This document shows positions 6,087-13,404 of a stretch of DNA of 13,531 bases, in pieces (positions within the stretch are counted from its first letter, which is position 1; the number at the start of each line of letters is the position of its first letter). The stretch is from JACCWM01 sp040393065 (GTDB taxonomy: Bacteria > Myxococcota_A > Bradymonadia > Bradymonadales > Bradymonadaceae): assembly GCA_040393065.1 (NCBI GenBank), contig JBEBUW010000115.1:1-13531 (forward strand), written 5' to 3'. Both the position numbers and the translations under genes were made by a program. The notes below the pieces were generated by a model, which worked only from the letters and a program-made list of their open reading frames with translations, did not search any database and was not told the origin of the DNA.

Positions 6087-6109
6087 CGCAGGTTTTCTCC
6101 ACGTATTTT

Positions 6110-7717
6110 CTAGTTCCAACTCTTCCAGTCTTTCTGAAAGTACTCCACGATCACCGGGCGCACCAGCGTATTGGGTTCCACTTCAAAGCGCGGCTGCAAA
6201 TCGGCCGGAAAATAAAACAGATGTTCTTCAAAGGCGCTGTCAAAAAACCGCCCATGCACGGGCCAGACCGGTTCCGGCGAGATTTCTGCGTGCGCAGCCA
6301 GCGCAAAGCCCCACTCCCCAAAACTCGGGACATTGACGTGGTACGGACGGACCACAAAACCGGCGGCCTCGATGGTTTGCGCGGCCGACCAGAACGAGCG
6401 GTTCGCAAAGAACGGGCTTCCGATCTGCACGGCCATCAGGCCGTTGTCTTTCAGAACGCGACGCAAGTTCTGATAGAAACTCACCGAATACAGTTTGGCC
6501 AGCGATTCATGATGCGGATCGGGCAGATCGACCAGGATCAGATCGTAGCGCTGCGTTTCCTGATTCTGAAGGATGTTGCCCACAAAATTGAATGCATCTT
6601 CGTTGCGCACTTCGACCGGCAGGTTGGCAAAGGCGTTTTCATTGAGCTGCGTAAGTTCCGGGCGTTCCTTCGCCAGTCGCACCACGGCCGGATCGAGATC
6701 GACCAGCGTAATCTGGCCGATGTGTCCCGGCGAAAACTCTGCGTAGCGGCCAAGCTCACGAAGCGCCAGCCCGTCGCCGCCGCCCAGCACCAGCACATGC
6801 TCCAGCTGCTTTAGCCGCGAGGCCGCCGGATGCACCAGCGCCTCATGGTAGCGATACTCGTCTTTGGACGAAAACTGCAGGGAGCCATCCAGGAACAAGC
6901 GGAAATCCTCGCGACTTTTGGTGAGCACAACCTTCTGGTAGGGCGTCTGTTCCAGATACACGATCGGATCGCTGTAGAGTTCGCGCTCGACAAAACGCTC
7001 GAGCGGTCGGGCCGCCATGAACGCGACGGTCAGCAAGACGATCGACGCCAGGGATAAGCCCCACAAAAAATGTTTCCAGCGCAGATGCGTGCGAAAAACC
7101 ACCAGCACGACCACGGCGACCAGCACATTGAACAGTCCGATCAGAAACGACGAGCCGATCAATCCCCACATCGGCAGCAAAACCAGCGGGAACCCGACGC
7201 CGCCCAGAAGCGCGCCCAGATAATCGAAGCCCATGATCTGGCCGACCGTCATCCGCAGATTCTTGCGCAGATCTTCGACGATCCGGATCAGCAGCGGAAT
7301 TTCCAGTCCGACCAGCGTTCCCAGAACGAGAATCAACGCGATGCGCCCCACCACAAACAGGCCGCCCACAGACGCATACAAATAAAACAGGATGAATGCC
7401 GACAGGCCGCCCAAAAGCCCGATCAGCAGCTCGGTCAGCACGAAATAATCGAGCAAATGGCGTTGAATTCGCGTCGAAACAAACGCGCCCAGCCCGTACG
7501 CGGACATAAACAGCCCGATCGTCATCGAAAATTGATACGTGCTGTTGCCCAGCAAATACGTACTCACCGTGCCGACGATCAGCTGGTAAATGATGCCGCA
7601 GATCGAAATCGCGCCGACGCTCAGCGCCAGCACGATCAAAGGCAGCCGGCTGCCCCGGGAGTTTTCTGAAGCTTCAGAATTCCCCGATGTTTCAGGAATT
7701 ACAGGTACAGATGTCAT
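6110..7717 (-). CDS. Membrane-anchored spermidine-synthase-like aminopropyltransferase
   Basis: In the 535-residue protein, residues 26-240 carry about seven hydrophobic segments and residues about 255-500 form a spermidine-synthase (SpeE-type) Rossmann domain. Visible motifs are YQ at 260-261, LDGSLQFSSKDEYRYHE (276-292), GGGDG (312-316, for the decarboxylated-SAM cofactor), VDLDP (339-343), EDAFNF (373-378) and VDLPDPH (396-402). Asp397 is placed as the catalytic Asp and Asp400 as the second Asp, so the active site looks intact. SpeE enzymes move an aminopropyl group from decarboxylated S-adenosylmethionine to an amine; substrate and product here are unknown. Plain SpeE is about 280-310 residues, so the membrane half is the special feature. 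No S-adenosylmethionine decarboxylase gene is in the window. The start is preceded by AAGG and by a structured 120-bp gap after the DUF350 gene. Confidence 0.88.
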   Translation of the reverse strand: MTSVPVIPETSGNSEASENSRGSRLPLIVLALSVGAISICGIIYQLIVGTVSTYLLGNSTYQFSMTIGLFMSAYGLGAFVSTRIQRHLLDYFVLTELLIGLLGGLSAFILFYLYASVGGLFVVGRIALILVLGTLVGLEIPLLIRIVEDLRKNLRMTVGQIMGFDYLGALLGGVGFPLVLLPMWGLIGSSFLIGLFNVLVAVVVLVVFRTHLRWKHFLWGLSLASIVLLTVAFMAARPLERFVERELYSDPIVYLEQTPYQKVVLTKSREDFRLFLDGSLQFSSKDEYRYHEALVHPAASRLKQLEHVLVLGGGDGLALRELGRYAEFSPGHIGQITLVDLDPAVVRLAKERPELTQLNENAFANLPVEVRNEDAFNFVGNILQNQETQRYDLILVDLPDPHHESLAKLYSVSFYQNLRRVLKDNGLMAVQIGSPFFANRSFWSAAQTIEAAGFVVRPYHVNVPSFGEWGFALAAHAEISPEPVWPVHGRFFDSAFEEHLFYFPADLQPRFEVEPNTLVRPVIVEYFQKDWKSWN

Positions 7718-7729
7718 TGCCAGTGCCTT

Positions 7730-7783
7730 GCTCGGCGTTCGTCACAGCTCCAAATCGAGCGAAATCGATCGGAGCAGCCGAGC
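7730..7783 (-). promoter_or_regulatory. Predicted RNA fold just upstream of the aminopropyltransferase start
   Basis: GCTCGGC (7730-7736) pairs with GCCGAGC (7777-7783), and inside it GCTCC (7747-7751) pairs with GGAGC (7771-7775). On the minus-strand transcript this two-tier stem ends about 12 bases before the ATG at 7717, next to the AAGG ribosome binding site. It may affect translation or mRNA processing of this gene; this is inferred from pairing only. Confidence 0.4.
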
Positions 7784-7792
7784 GTAAAAACC

Positions 7793-7837
7793 TCAAAAAG
7801 ATCAAAAAGATCAAAAAGATCAAAAAGATCAAAAAAA
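7793..7837. repeat. 9-bp tandem repeat between the DUF350 and aminopropyltransferase genes
   Basis: Four perfect copies of TCAAAAAGA (7793-7828) plus a partial fifth run up to the DUF350 stop codon at 7838. On the transcript this is a U-rich track of TCTTTTTGA units. Such short perfect repeats are prone to slippage, which would change the distance between the two genes. Confidence 0.9.
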
Positions 7838-8272
7838 TTACAGCGCGGAATGGATGATGATCGCAAAGCCCACATAATAGCTGCCCTCGATCAGGCCCAC
7901 CGCCAGATTGTCGTTGATATGGATCTGTTCGTTGAAGTTGTACGGCGTCACCGCCACCATCACCAGGCGCCCGATCCAGAGCAACAACAGCCCCAGAAGA
8001 TACAGGCCGGCCATCAACATGATCTCCAACCACAGCGTGCCGACCAATTTCTCGCCGACGATGATCCCGTGCAAAATCACGCCGGCAGCAATCAAAAACA
8101 TGCCCTTGCTGACGCCCACCGCCACGTTGCGATCTTCCAGAAGTTCTTTCTGGGCATTGAACGGCGCGATCAGTTTGTAGGCATAACGCGCCACCACCAG
8201 TGCGGCCATGCCCGCCAGACTCCAGCCCAAAATCCCCAGAACAATGCGCGTTAACTGCTCCATATCTACCAC
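7838..8272 (-). CDS. DUF350 family inner-membrane protein
   Basis: The 144-residue protein has about four membrane segments (near 8-33, 51-72, 79-107 and 122-141). It shows the internal duplication typical of DUF350: APFNAQKELLEDRNVAVGVS is echoed by TPYNFNEQIHINDNLAVGLI, each followed by a hydrophobic stretch ending in IxxH. The start is best read as GTG at 8272: AGGAG (8281-8285 on the complement) is well spaced for it, while the ATG three codons later is too far. DUF350 is related to YjfL and is common in polyamine and phage-shock-like gene neighbourhoods; its molecular role is unknown. It lies 19 bp after the upstream DUF4178-like gene. Confidence 0.9.
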   Translation of the reverse strand: MVDMEQLTRIVLGILGWSLAGMAALVVARYAYKLIAPFNAQKELLEDRNVAVGVSKGMFLIAAGVILHGIIVGEKLVGTLWLEIMLMAGLYLLGLLLLWIGRLVMVAVTPYNFNEQIHINDNLAVGLIEGSYYVGFAIIIHSAL

Positions 8273-8291
8273 GATTCGCTCTCCTGCACGT

Positions 8292-9437
8292 TTAAGCGCC
8301 TACTGGCTTATAAAAATTAATGGATTCAATATCGCGCCAGCTCAAAATCTGCATGACGCACCATTCTTCTTCCTGGGTATCGATATAACGCACGTACTCA
8401 ACGATGCGCTTTCCGGCGGCTGAAGGCGCAGGAAACGCCGCATCGCGGAAAATCCGCGCCTGGTAGCGGCTCACATAACTTTCCCCTTCAAACAGAGTCG
8501 TCATCTTGCCAAGCCCGGAATTGTCGGCATCGAACTCATACAGCGTCGGCCACTGCTCAATCGTGCGAGCCTGCCATTCTTCCTTGCCGGGCACAGGCTC
8601 AATGCGAACGCCGGGCTGATCGATCATCAAATAACGCCCCTGTATCTCGTCCTCCGACCAGCCCCTATAATACTCAAAGGTTTCCACGGCCAGATACCGC
8701 TCCTCGCCGTCGTCCGCGCGCAGCCGCCATTCGTAGCCGGGCCGGGTTCCATAGGTATCTTCATGAATACGCACATCCATCACGGTGTAGCGCTTGCCCA
8801 GGATCTGCAAGGTGCTGCCGGCGGTTAAATCCTCGAGCAAATTACACATCGTGTCCTGCCGCCGATGCGCCGCCCATGCGGCCAGGCCCAACAATCCCAG
8901 GACGGCCACGAGCATCGGAATCCAGTGCAATTTCACCGGCTTTCGCTCGCTGACTCTTGCCTGCACCGTGATAAAAGGCCGCGATAAATGCTCGGATAAC
9001 GCCATTTCCAGGCGATATTCTCCACTCTCGGCAACCCGAAAGTGAAAACGTGTTTTTGCGTTGATCTCCTCCCACGTGCCGCTCTCGCCTTGCTCGCGCC
9101 AGATGCCGCGCTCCGCCCAGTAGTTGTCTTCGAGCTCGAAGATTTCCTCCTCACTCTCGACGTGCACCATCGCGACGCTCAGACTGGCCCAGGTATTGTA
9201 CTTTTTTTGCTCATGGACCTGCTCCAGATCGAGCGTGTAGCGCCGGTCCGGATCGAGTTTGAACACCGGCGAAAGCACCGGCGCACCCACACCCAGCGTC
9301 ACGCGCTCGTCCATAAGCCTGGTTTTGATCTGCCCGGTCAGCGAATACAGCAGGCCCAGCAGAGCAATGGCTGCAAAAATAAGCGGAATCAAAGGCTGTT
9401 GGCGAATCGCGGCAACGGTTGTATTTGCAACCTTCAT
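8292..9437 (-). CDS. Two-pass membrane protein with a DUF4178-like cytosolic part
   Basis: The 381-residue protein has a first membrane segment at about 16-36 (LIPLIFAAIALLGLLYSL) and a second at about 171-190 (WIPMLVAVLGLLGLAAWAA). The 135 residues between them are beta-rich and probably periplasmic, with Trp- and Glu-rich motifs (TWASLSVAMVHVESEEEIFE, YWAERGIWREQGESGTWEE). Residues about 200-350 resemble DUF4178: LQILGKRYTVMDVRIHEDT, EWRLRADDGEERYLAVE. The match is weaker than in the neighbouring 178-residue protein, so a related but distinct domain is possible. A start at 9437 is supported by AAAAGGA upstream. The gene is 15 bp after that neighbour and 19 bp before the DUF350 gene, so it is clearly in one operon. 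It may form a membrane complex with the DUF350 protein; this is inferred. Confidence 0.8.
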   Translation of the reverse strand: MKVANTTVAAIRQQPLIPLIFAAIALLGLLYSLTGQIKTRLMDERVTLGVGAPVLSPVFKLDPDRRYTLDLEQVHEQKKYNTWASLSVAMVHVESEEEIFELEDNYWAERGIWREQGESGTWEEINAKTRFHFRVAESGEYRLEMALSEHLSRPFITVQARVSERKPVKLHWIPMLVAVLGLLGLAAWAAHRRQDTMCNLLEDLTAGSTLQILGKRYTVMDVRIHEDTYGTRPGYEWRLRADDGEERYLAVETFEYYRGWSEDEIQGRYLMIDQPGVRIEPVPGKEEWQARTIEQWPTLYEFDADNSGLGKMTTLFEGESYVSRYQARIFRDAAFPAPSAAGKRIVEYVRYIDTQEEEWCVMQILSWRDIESINFYKPVGA

Positions 9438-9452
9438 ACAATGTCCTTTTCG

Positions 9453-9989
9453 TTAGCTGCCCGGCATCAACTCAAGTACCGAAGGACGAACCCGTTCGCC
9501 TTGCATCACCTCGAACTCATCATCCCCCCAGCACTGCACACTGAGCGTGGACTTGTCCGGCCCGACATAATCCCAGCGGCGGCTGCGCGTGCGCGTCTCC
9601 GTACCTGATTCCCGCGATATTTTCGCATCGGATTCCCCGCTTTCTTTCAGGCGATAGGTCTTACCGGCCACCATTAGCTCCCTGTCCGGCTCGCGCTCCA
9701 GGACGAAATCCACCGGCCGATAAAACGCCACGATCAACTCATCATCGTCTTCGACCGACAACCACAGGTGCTCATCCTCGCTGTCGTCATACAGCTGATA
9801 ATCAAACCAAAAAAAACCGTTGGCATGATGCACAATGCGCTGCGTCACCAGATACGTGCGATCCAGATGCACCACCACATCTCCGACCTGCAAACTCACC
9901 AGCTGCGGCACGCGCGGCGCGGGCAGCATCTTTTGTTGCGGCTTGCTTCCAAACAGACTGCGAAACCAGCGGATCAACCAGCTCAACAT
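9453..9989 (-). CDS. DUF4178 domain protein
   Basis: I take the start at 9989 (MLSWLIRWFRSLFGSKPQQK), giving 178 residues. An upstream ATG at 10022 has no ribosome binding site, while AAGGTAG precedes 9989. The N-terminus is a short amphipathic or hydrophobic segment rather than a clear signal peptide, suggesting membrane association. The DUF4178 core, about residues 30-100, reads LQVGDVVVHLDRTYLVTQRI, FFWFDYQLYDDSEDEHLWLS and AFYRPVD. The C-terminal part has a second beta-rich half (YRLKESGESDAKI, then SRRWDYVGPDKSTLSVQCWG) typical of such proteins. It is the first gene of the operon. DUF4178 proteins recur beside DUF350 and aminopropyltransferase genes; no activity is established to my knowledge. 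Confidence 0.85.
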   Translation of the reverse strand: MLSWLIRWFRSLFGSKPQQKMLPAPRVPQLVSLQVGDVVVHLDRTYLVTQRIVHHANGFFWFDYQLYDDSEDEHLWLSVEDDDELIVAFYRPVDFVLEREPDRELMVAGKTYRLKESGESDAKISRESGTETRTRSRRWDYVGPDKSTLSVQCWGDDEFEVMQGERVRPSVLELMPGS

Positions 9990-10179
9990 GATGTTTTCTA
10001 CCTTATCAACAATCGCATTCATGCAATTTGAGAACTGACTTTCTTTTCACACAGTTTCTCGGTCCTGTCAGCACGATTCTACAGGCCAGTCTTGACGCCT
10101 CCCCGGCCCGTGCCATAGCTTCGCAGGCAGGAAAATTTTCTGAAAACTTATCAATCTGCTGCAAATAAAAGTTCCCATT

Positions 10180-11889
10180 ATGGCAATCATGATTCCTGCG
10201 CGCCTGCCGGAGCGCGAAGAAACAACCCGCAAAATCAACCACTCCGAACGTGTTTTTTTCGATTGCCTGCGCGACCAGCTCCCCGACGATTTTTATATCT
10301 ATCACAGCCTCGGATTTCTCGAGCCCGAGCGCGCCACCCAGGGCGAAGTTGACTTTCTGGTGCTTCACCCCGTGCTCGGCATGCTTGTCATCGAGTGCAA
10401 AGGCTTTGGCGTTCAGCGCGACAACCAGGGCCAGTGGTGGCGCACCGGCCAGTACGGAAAAAAACACAAAATCACGCCGCCCAACGAGCAGGCCAAGGCG
10501 CAGGTCGCCGGCCTGATCAAAAAGTTTGCCTCCGGCGTCGGACGCCTTTTGCCGCATACACGCAGCGAATTTCCCCTGAGTTATGGCTGGGCCCTGGCAT
10601 TTCCCCTCTCAAGCTGGGACGCCATCAATCCGCCGCCGGAACTCGACCAGGATATCGTTTTTGATACGCACGCGCTTGAAAACATGCACGCGCGCGTGGT
10701 CGCCGCGATGAAATTTCACGCGCGCCGCTTCGGCGCCCAGGGCCCTCCCACGCTCGAGCCCGGGGATTTTCATCGCCTGCGCCACAATGTCATCAGCCCC
10801 GAACTCGACCTGGCCCCGAAACTAAGCGGCCAGATCAACCTGGAGCGCATCGAAATGGTCCGCCTGACCCGCAGCCAGATTCAGATCGTCGAAAATCTGC
10901 GCGCAAACCGCCGCCTGCGCGTGCCCGGCGGCGCCGGAACCGGCAAAACCATCCTGGCGCTGCACGCCGCGCGCATCCACGCCAGCCGCCGAAAAAACGT
11001 CCTGCTGGTCTGCTTCAACGCGAATCTGGGCGATCATCTCAATGAAACCGCCGCCTCGTTCCCCGATTTACCCGGCAGCATCGACGCCACCACCTTCCAC
11101 CGCCTGTGCTGGCGCGCAAGCCAGCTTTTGTACGGCCACGGCCTGGAAGTCCCCCGAGAAGCCGCGGCCCAGAAAGACTTCTGGCTCGAAACCGCGCCCT
11201 TGATTTTGATGGAAGCCATCACCCAGGAAAAAATCGGCCCCTGGGACGCGATCATCGTCGACGAAGGCCAGGATTTCGCCCCGATCTGGTGGGAAGTCCT
11301 CGAAGAAGGACTTCGCGACAAAAACAGCAGCAAAATCGCCGTGTTTTACGACGACTCCCAGCGCATCTTCGATCACGGCAGCCCGGTGCCCGATTACCCG
11401 GCGATTTATTCGCTCAGCCAGAACTTCCGCAACACCAAAGCCATCGCCCGCGTTGTCCGCAAACTGGGCCAGGTCGAAATGGAATCCCATCCGGATTGCT
11501 CCGAAGGCACAGATCCCATCATCTACCAGCAAGCCACGCCCTCCAAGACCCGCAAACAGCTGGGCGACCTGCTCAACGAACTCATCGTGCGCGAAAAACT
11601 GCGCTACGAGCAGATCGCCATCCTCAGCCCCCGCTCCCCCAAAAACTCCTTGCTGGAAGAGGCCACCGAGCTTGGCGAACAGCCCATCGTACACCGCACA
11701 GCCGACTGGTCGCAGGGCGTTTTGCACACCACCATCAGCGGTTTTAAAGGGCTGGAAGCCGATGTCGTCATCATGATCGACATCGCTCCCGGCGACGAAC
11801 GCTGCTCACGCAACGCGCGTTACGTGGCAGCCTCCCGCGCATGCCACCGCCTCTACGTATTCGCACGCGGCAACTGGCTCGACGACTAA
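10180..11889 (+). CDS. NERD nuclease-domain / superfamily 1 helicase fusion
   Basis: In the 569-residue protein, residues about 20-130 form a NERD domain with a PD-(D/E)xK-type core: Glu23 (HSERVFF), Asp58 (GEVDFLVL), Glu72 and Lys74 (VIECKG). A UvrD-like helicase/ATPase follows: Walker A GGAGTGKT (250-257), Walker B IIVDEGQDF (358-366), VFYDDSQRIF near 388 and LSQNFRNT near 410, ISGFKGLEADVV at 519-530 and YVAASRACHRLYVF from 548. Nuclease and ATPase motifs both look intact. It probably cuts or unwinds nucleic acid in repair or defence; substrate unknown. It stands alone, diverging from the DUF4178 operon. The start is not well supported by a Shine-Dalgarno sequence, and Met4 is an alternative. 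TTGACG (10092-10097) with CATAGC 16 bp later is a weak promoter candidate. Confidence 0.9.
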   Translation: MAIMIPARLPEREETTRKINHSERVFFDCLRDQLPDDFYIYHSLGFLEPERATQGEVDFLVLHPVLGMLVIECKGFGVQRDNQGQWWRTGQYGKKHKITPPNEQAKAQVAGLIKKFASGVGRLLPHTRSEFPLSYGWALAFPLSSWDAINPPPELDQDIVFDTHALENMHARVVAAMKFHARRFGAQGPPTLEPGDFHRLRHNVISPELDLAPKLSGQINLERIEMVRLTRSQIQIVENLRANRRLRVPGGAGTGKTILALHAARIHASRRKNVLLVCFNANLGDHLNETAASFPDLPGSIDATTFHRLCWRASQLLYGHGLEVPREAAAQKDFWLETAPLILMEAITQEKIGPWDAIIVDEGQDFAPIWWEVLEEGLRDKNSSKIAVFYDDSQRIFDHGSPVPDYPAIYSLSQNFRNTKAIARVVRKLGQVEMESHPDCSEGTDPIIYQQATPSKTRKQLGDLLNELIVREKLRYEQIAILSPRSPKNSLLEEATELGEQPIVHRTADWSQGVLHTTISGFKGLEADVVIMIDIAPGDERCSRNARYVAASRACHRLYVFARGNWLDD

Positions 11890-11936
11890 TCTTTCATCAT
11901 TCCTGGACTGAGGATCCGGCCCACCAACCCGGGCGG

Positions 11937-12530
11937 CTACATGCCACCGATTTCCGCCGGATAAATATGCGAGCCATCCCGGCCCAGCGCTTCCACCACG
12001 CTGGCCTGCGGCCCGTCGTCGCCCTGCGTCTCGTTGTACCGGACCTCATCCCCTTCGTTGAGTTCATAAAACCCGGGACTGGCCACGCTATTGGCGTGAA
12101 AATAAACCTCACGCCCGTCCGGCGTCATCAAAAACCCGTAGCCTTCCTGGGGAAAAATCCGATACACCACCGCATGCGGCGCCACTTCACGCGGTTTTCT
12201 GGGCTCGCGGAGCCTGCCCGAATAGCTCTGAAGCTGCCGCTCGGCCGCATTGAACGCATCGCGAATAGTCACATACAGATCATTATATTTCTCATAAGGC
12301 CTGGGATCGCGCGACACTACCAGATCCTCGCCCGGCACGCTGATCTCAATGCTGACCCGGTAGTTGCGAGCCGTCCGGCTGCGTGTGCGATTCGGAATCT
12401 CCAGTGCCACACGACACGAGATAATATGTCGAAAATAACGTCCCAGCTTATCGACACGCTCACGCACAGCGGCTTCTACCGCGTCGGATTGTTCCATATT
12501 TTTAAAAGTAAGCTCTAAAGGTACTTGCAT
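11937..12530 (-). CDS. Ribosome hibernation-promoting factor (HPF/RaiA type) fused to a cold-shock domain
   Basis: In the 197-residue protein, residues 1-105 match the HPF/RaiA (S30AE) fold: MQVPLELTFKNMEQSDAVEA, the DKLGRYF helix, an RVSIEISVPGE strand and DLYVTIRDAFNAAERQL. Residues about 118-187 form a cold-shock OB fold with RNP1-like GYGFL and RNP2-like VYFH (EVYFHANSV), ending with the typical GDEVRYNETQGDDGPQASVV. HPF binds the 30S decoding region and shuts ribosomes down in stress. Here a nucleic-acid-binding domain replaces the usual dimerisation tail of long HPF. The gene converges on the helicase gene with 47 bp between stops. Its leader holds two hairpins, listed separately. The ATG at 12530 follows GAGG, which lies inside one of them. 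Confidence 0.92.
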   Translation of the reverse strand: MQVPLELTFKNMEQSDAVEAAVRERVDKLGRYFRHIISCRVALEIPNRTRSRTARNYRVSIEISVPGEDLVVSRDPRPYEKYNDLYVTIRDAFNAAERQLQSYSGRLREPRKPREVAPHAVVYRIFPQEGYGFLMTPDGREVYFHANSVASPGFYELNEGDEVRYNETQGDDGPQASVVEALGRDGSHIYPAEIGGM

Positions 12531-12536
12531 GTTCTA

Positions 12537-12548
12537 CCTCGTTCGAGG
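12537..12548 (-). promoter_or_regulatory. Hairpin over the ribosome binding site of the hibernation factor gene
   Basis: CCTCG, loop AA (on the transcript), CGAGG is a perfect 5-bp stem whose 3' arm contains the GAGG ribosome binding site, 6 bases before the ATG at 12530. Folding would hide the site, as in simple RNA thermometers. The role is inferred. Confidence 0.4.
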
Positions 12549-12561
12549 ACTTCGACGCGGC

Positions 12562-12629
12562 TAAAAAAGAAGCTGCGGGCGGCGTGCGTCGTTACAGCCC
12601 ATACTTCAAGAAGTAGGCACCCGCCGCAG
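12562..12629 (-). terminator. Terminator-like hairpin in the leader of the hibernation factor gene
   Basis: On the minus strand CTGCGGCGGGTGC (12617-12629) pairs with GCACGCCGCCCGCAG (12573-12587), 13 pairs with two single-base bulges, followed by CTTCTTTTTTAG. The loop contains its own palindrome, TACTTC-TT-GAAGTA (12602-12615). No minus-strand gene ends here, since the next gene to the right is on the plus strand. An attenuator about 32 bases before the start codon is therefore the simplest reading. Confidence 0.5.
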
Positions 12630-12751
12630 ACGAGCAAAATACGCCTCTACATTGAAATCCCCTTGTACCCGTGGCACGCTGCCCGACGATTCATCGAATC
12701 CCAATGTTTTACGCACTCGCTCTCAACCCTGTACTGCTGGAGTTCCACCCC

Positions 12752-13372
12752 ATGAAACGCCTTTCCTCCTTGATCGCCATCCTTTCTCTGCTGCTCTTTG
12801 CCGCAACATTCACCGCCTGCGGAAATGACGACGCGCCCTCCAACGCCAACAATCACGACAATTCTGGCAACAACAGCCAGACAGCCGACACAGATCTGGC
12901 GCAAGACACCGAAGATACTTCGGAGCCGGAAGATACTTCGGAGCCGGAAGATACTTCGGAGCCGGAAGACACCGACGAGCCCGAAGATACCGACGAGCCC
13001 GAAGATACCGACGAGCCAGAGGACACCGAAGAACCCGAGGACACTTCGGAGCCGGAGGACACTTCGGAGCCCCAAGACACCGAAGAACCCGAAACCTTTG
13101 CCTGCCCGGCCGGTCATCATACGGTGAACAACATGGCGGCGTGCACAGACGCCGGCAACACCATCGACCGCGAACGCGGCTGCATTACTTTCGAAGACCG
13201 CACCCCGACCGTTTTCTGCGCCGCCGACAACACCACCAACTGCACTCAGTCCGACGTCTCTTCCTGCCCGGCCGGCTACACCGAAACCGACAAAACAACC
13301 TGCGACAACAGCACCCAACCCTGCGGCTTCTACATGCTCTGCGACTTCCTCGCCTGGTGCCTCAAAAACTGA
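12752..13372 (+). CDS. Lipoprotein with acidic Glu-Asp-Thr-x-Glu-Pro stalk and cysteine-rich head
   Basis: I start at 12752 (MKRLSSLIAILSLLLFAATF), giving 206 residues; upstream Met codons lack a ribosome binding site, while GGAG at 12739-12742 is 9 bases before this ATG. The lipobox is TAC, Cys23. Residues 24-53 are Asn/Asp-rich. Residues 54-113 are ten 6-residue acidic units (EDTSEP x3, EDTDEP x3, EDTEEP, EDTSEP x2, QDTEEP). The last about 90 residues are Cys-rich (FACPAGHHTVNNMAACTDAG, SSCPAGYTETDKTTCDN, QPCGFYMLC), with two CPAG motifs suggesting a duplicated small disulfide domain. It is an exported, surface-anchored head on a rigid acidic stalk; its partner is unknown. The style resembles the 579-residue lipoprotein but without sequence homology that I can see. 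Confidence 0.88.
   Translation: MKRLSSLIAILSLLLFAATFTACGNDDAPSNANNHDNSGNNSQTADTDLAQDTEDTSEPEDTSEPEDTSEPEDTDEPEDTDEPEDTDEPEDTEEPEDTSEPEDTSEPQDTEEPETFACPAGHHTVNNMAACTDAGNTIDRERGCITFEDRTPTVFCAADNTTNCTQSDVSSCPAGYTETDKTTCDNSTQPCGFYMLCDFLAWCLKN
12911..13090 (+). repeat. Ten 18-bp in-frame tandem units in the lipoprotein stalk
   Basis: The first three units are identical (GAAGATACTTCGGAGCCG). Later units vary mostly at the fourth codon (Ser, Asp or Glu) and at synonymous sites. The 18-bp length keeps the frame when copies are gained or lost, and near-identity in clusters points to recent duplication. Confidence 0.92.
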
Positions 13373-13404
13373 ATTGCTTCCCCATCATCCAGTTTGAAAA
13401 TAAT

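Noticed and set aside
7692..8033. Minus-strand frame with LIF repeats
   Set aside because: It is produced by the 9-bp TCAAAAAGA repeat read in another frame, overlapping the DUF350 gene.
12542..12616. Plus-strand peptide ending in YSPYFKK before the acidic-stalk lipoprotein gene
   Set aside because: The frame looks protein-like but has no start codon after the preceding stop at 12509-12511. The same bases form the terminator-like hairpin of the minus-strand leader. A decayed gene end cannot be fully excluded.
12671..12751. Upstream extension of the acidic-stalk lipoprotein
   Set aside because: It would place 27 residues before a clear lipoprotein signal, and GGAG supports the ATG at 12752.
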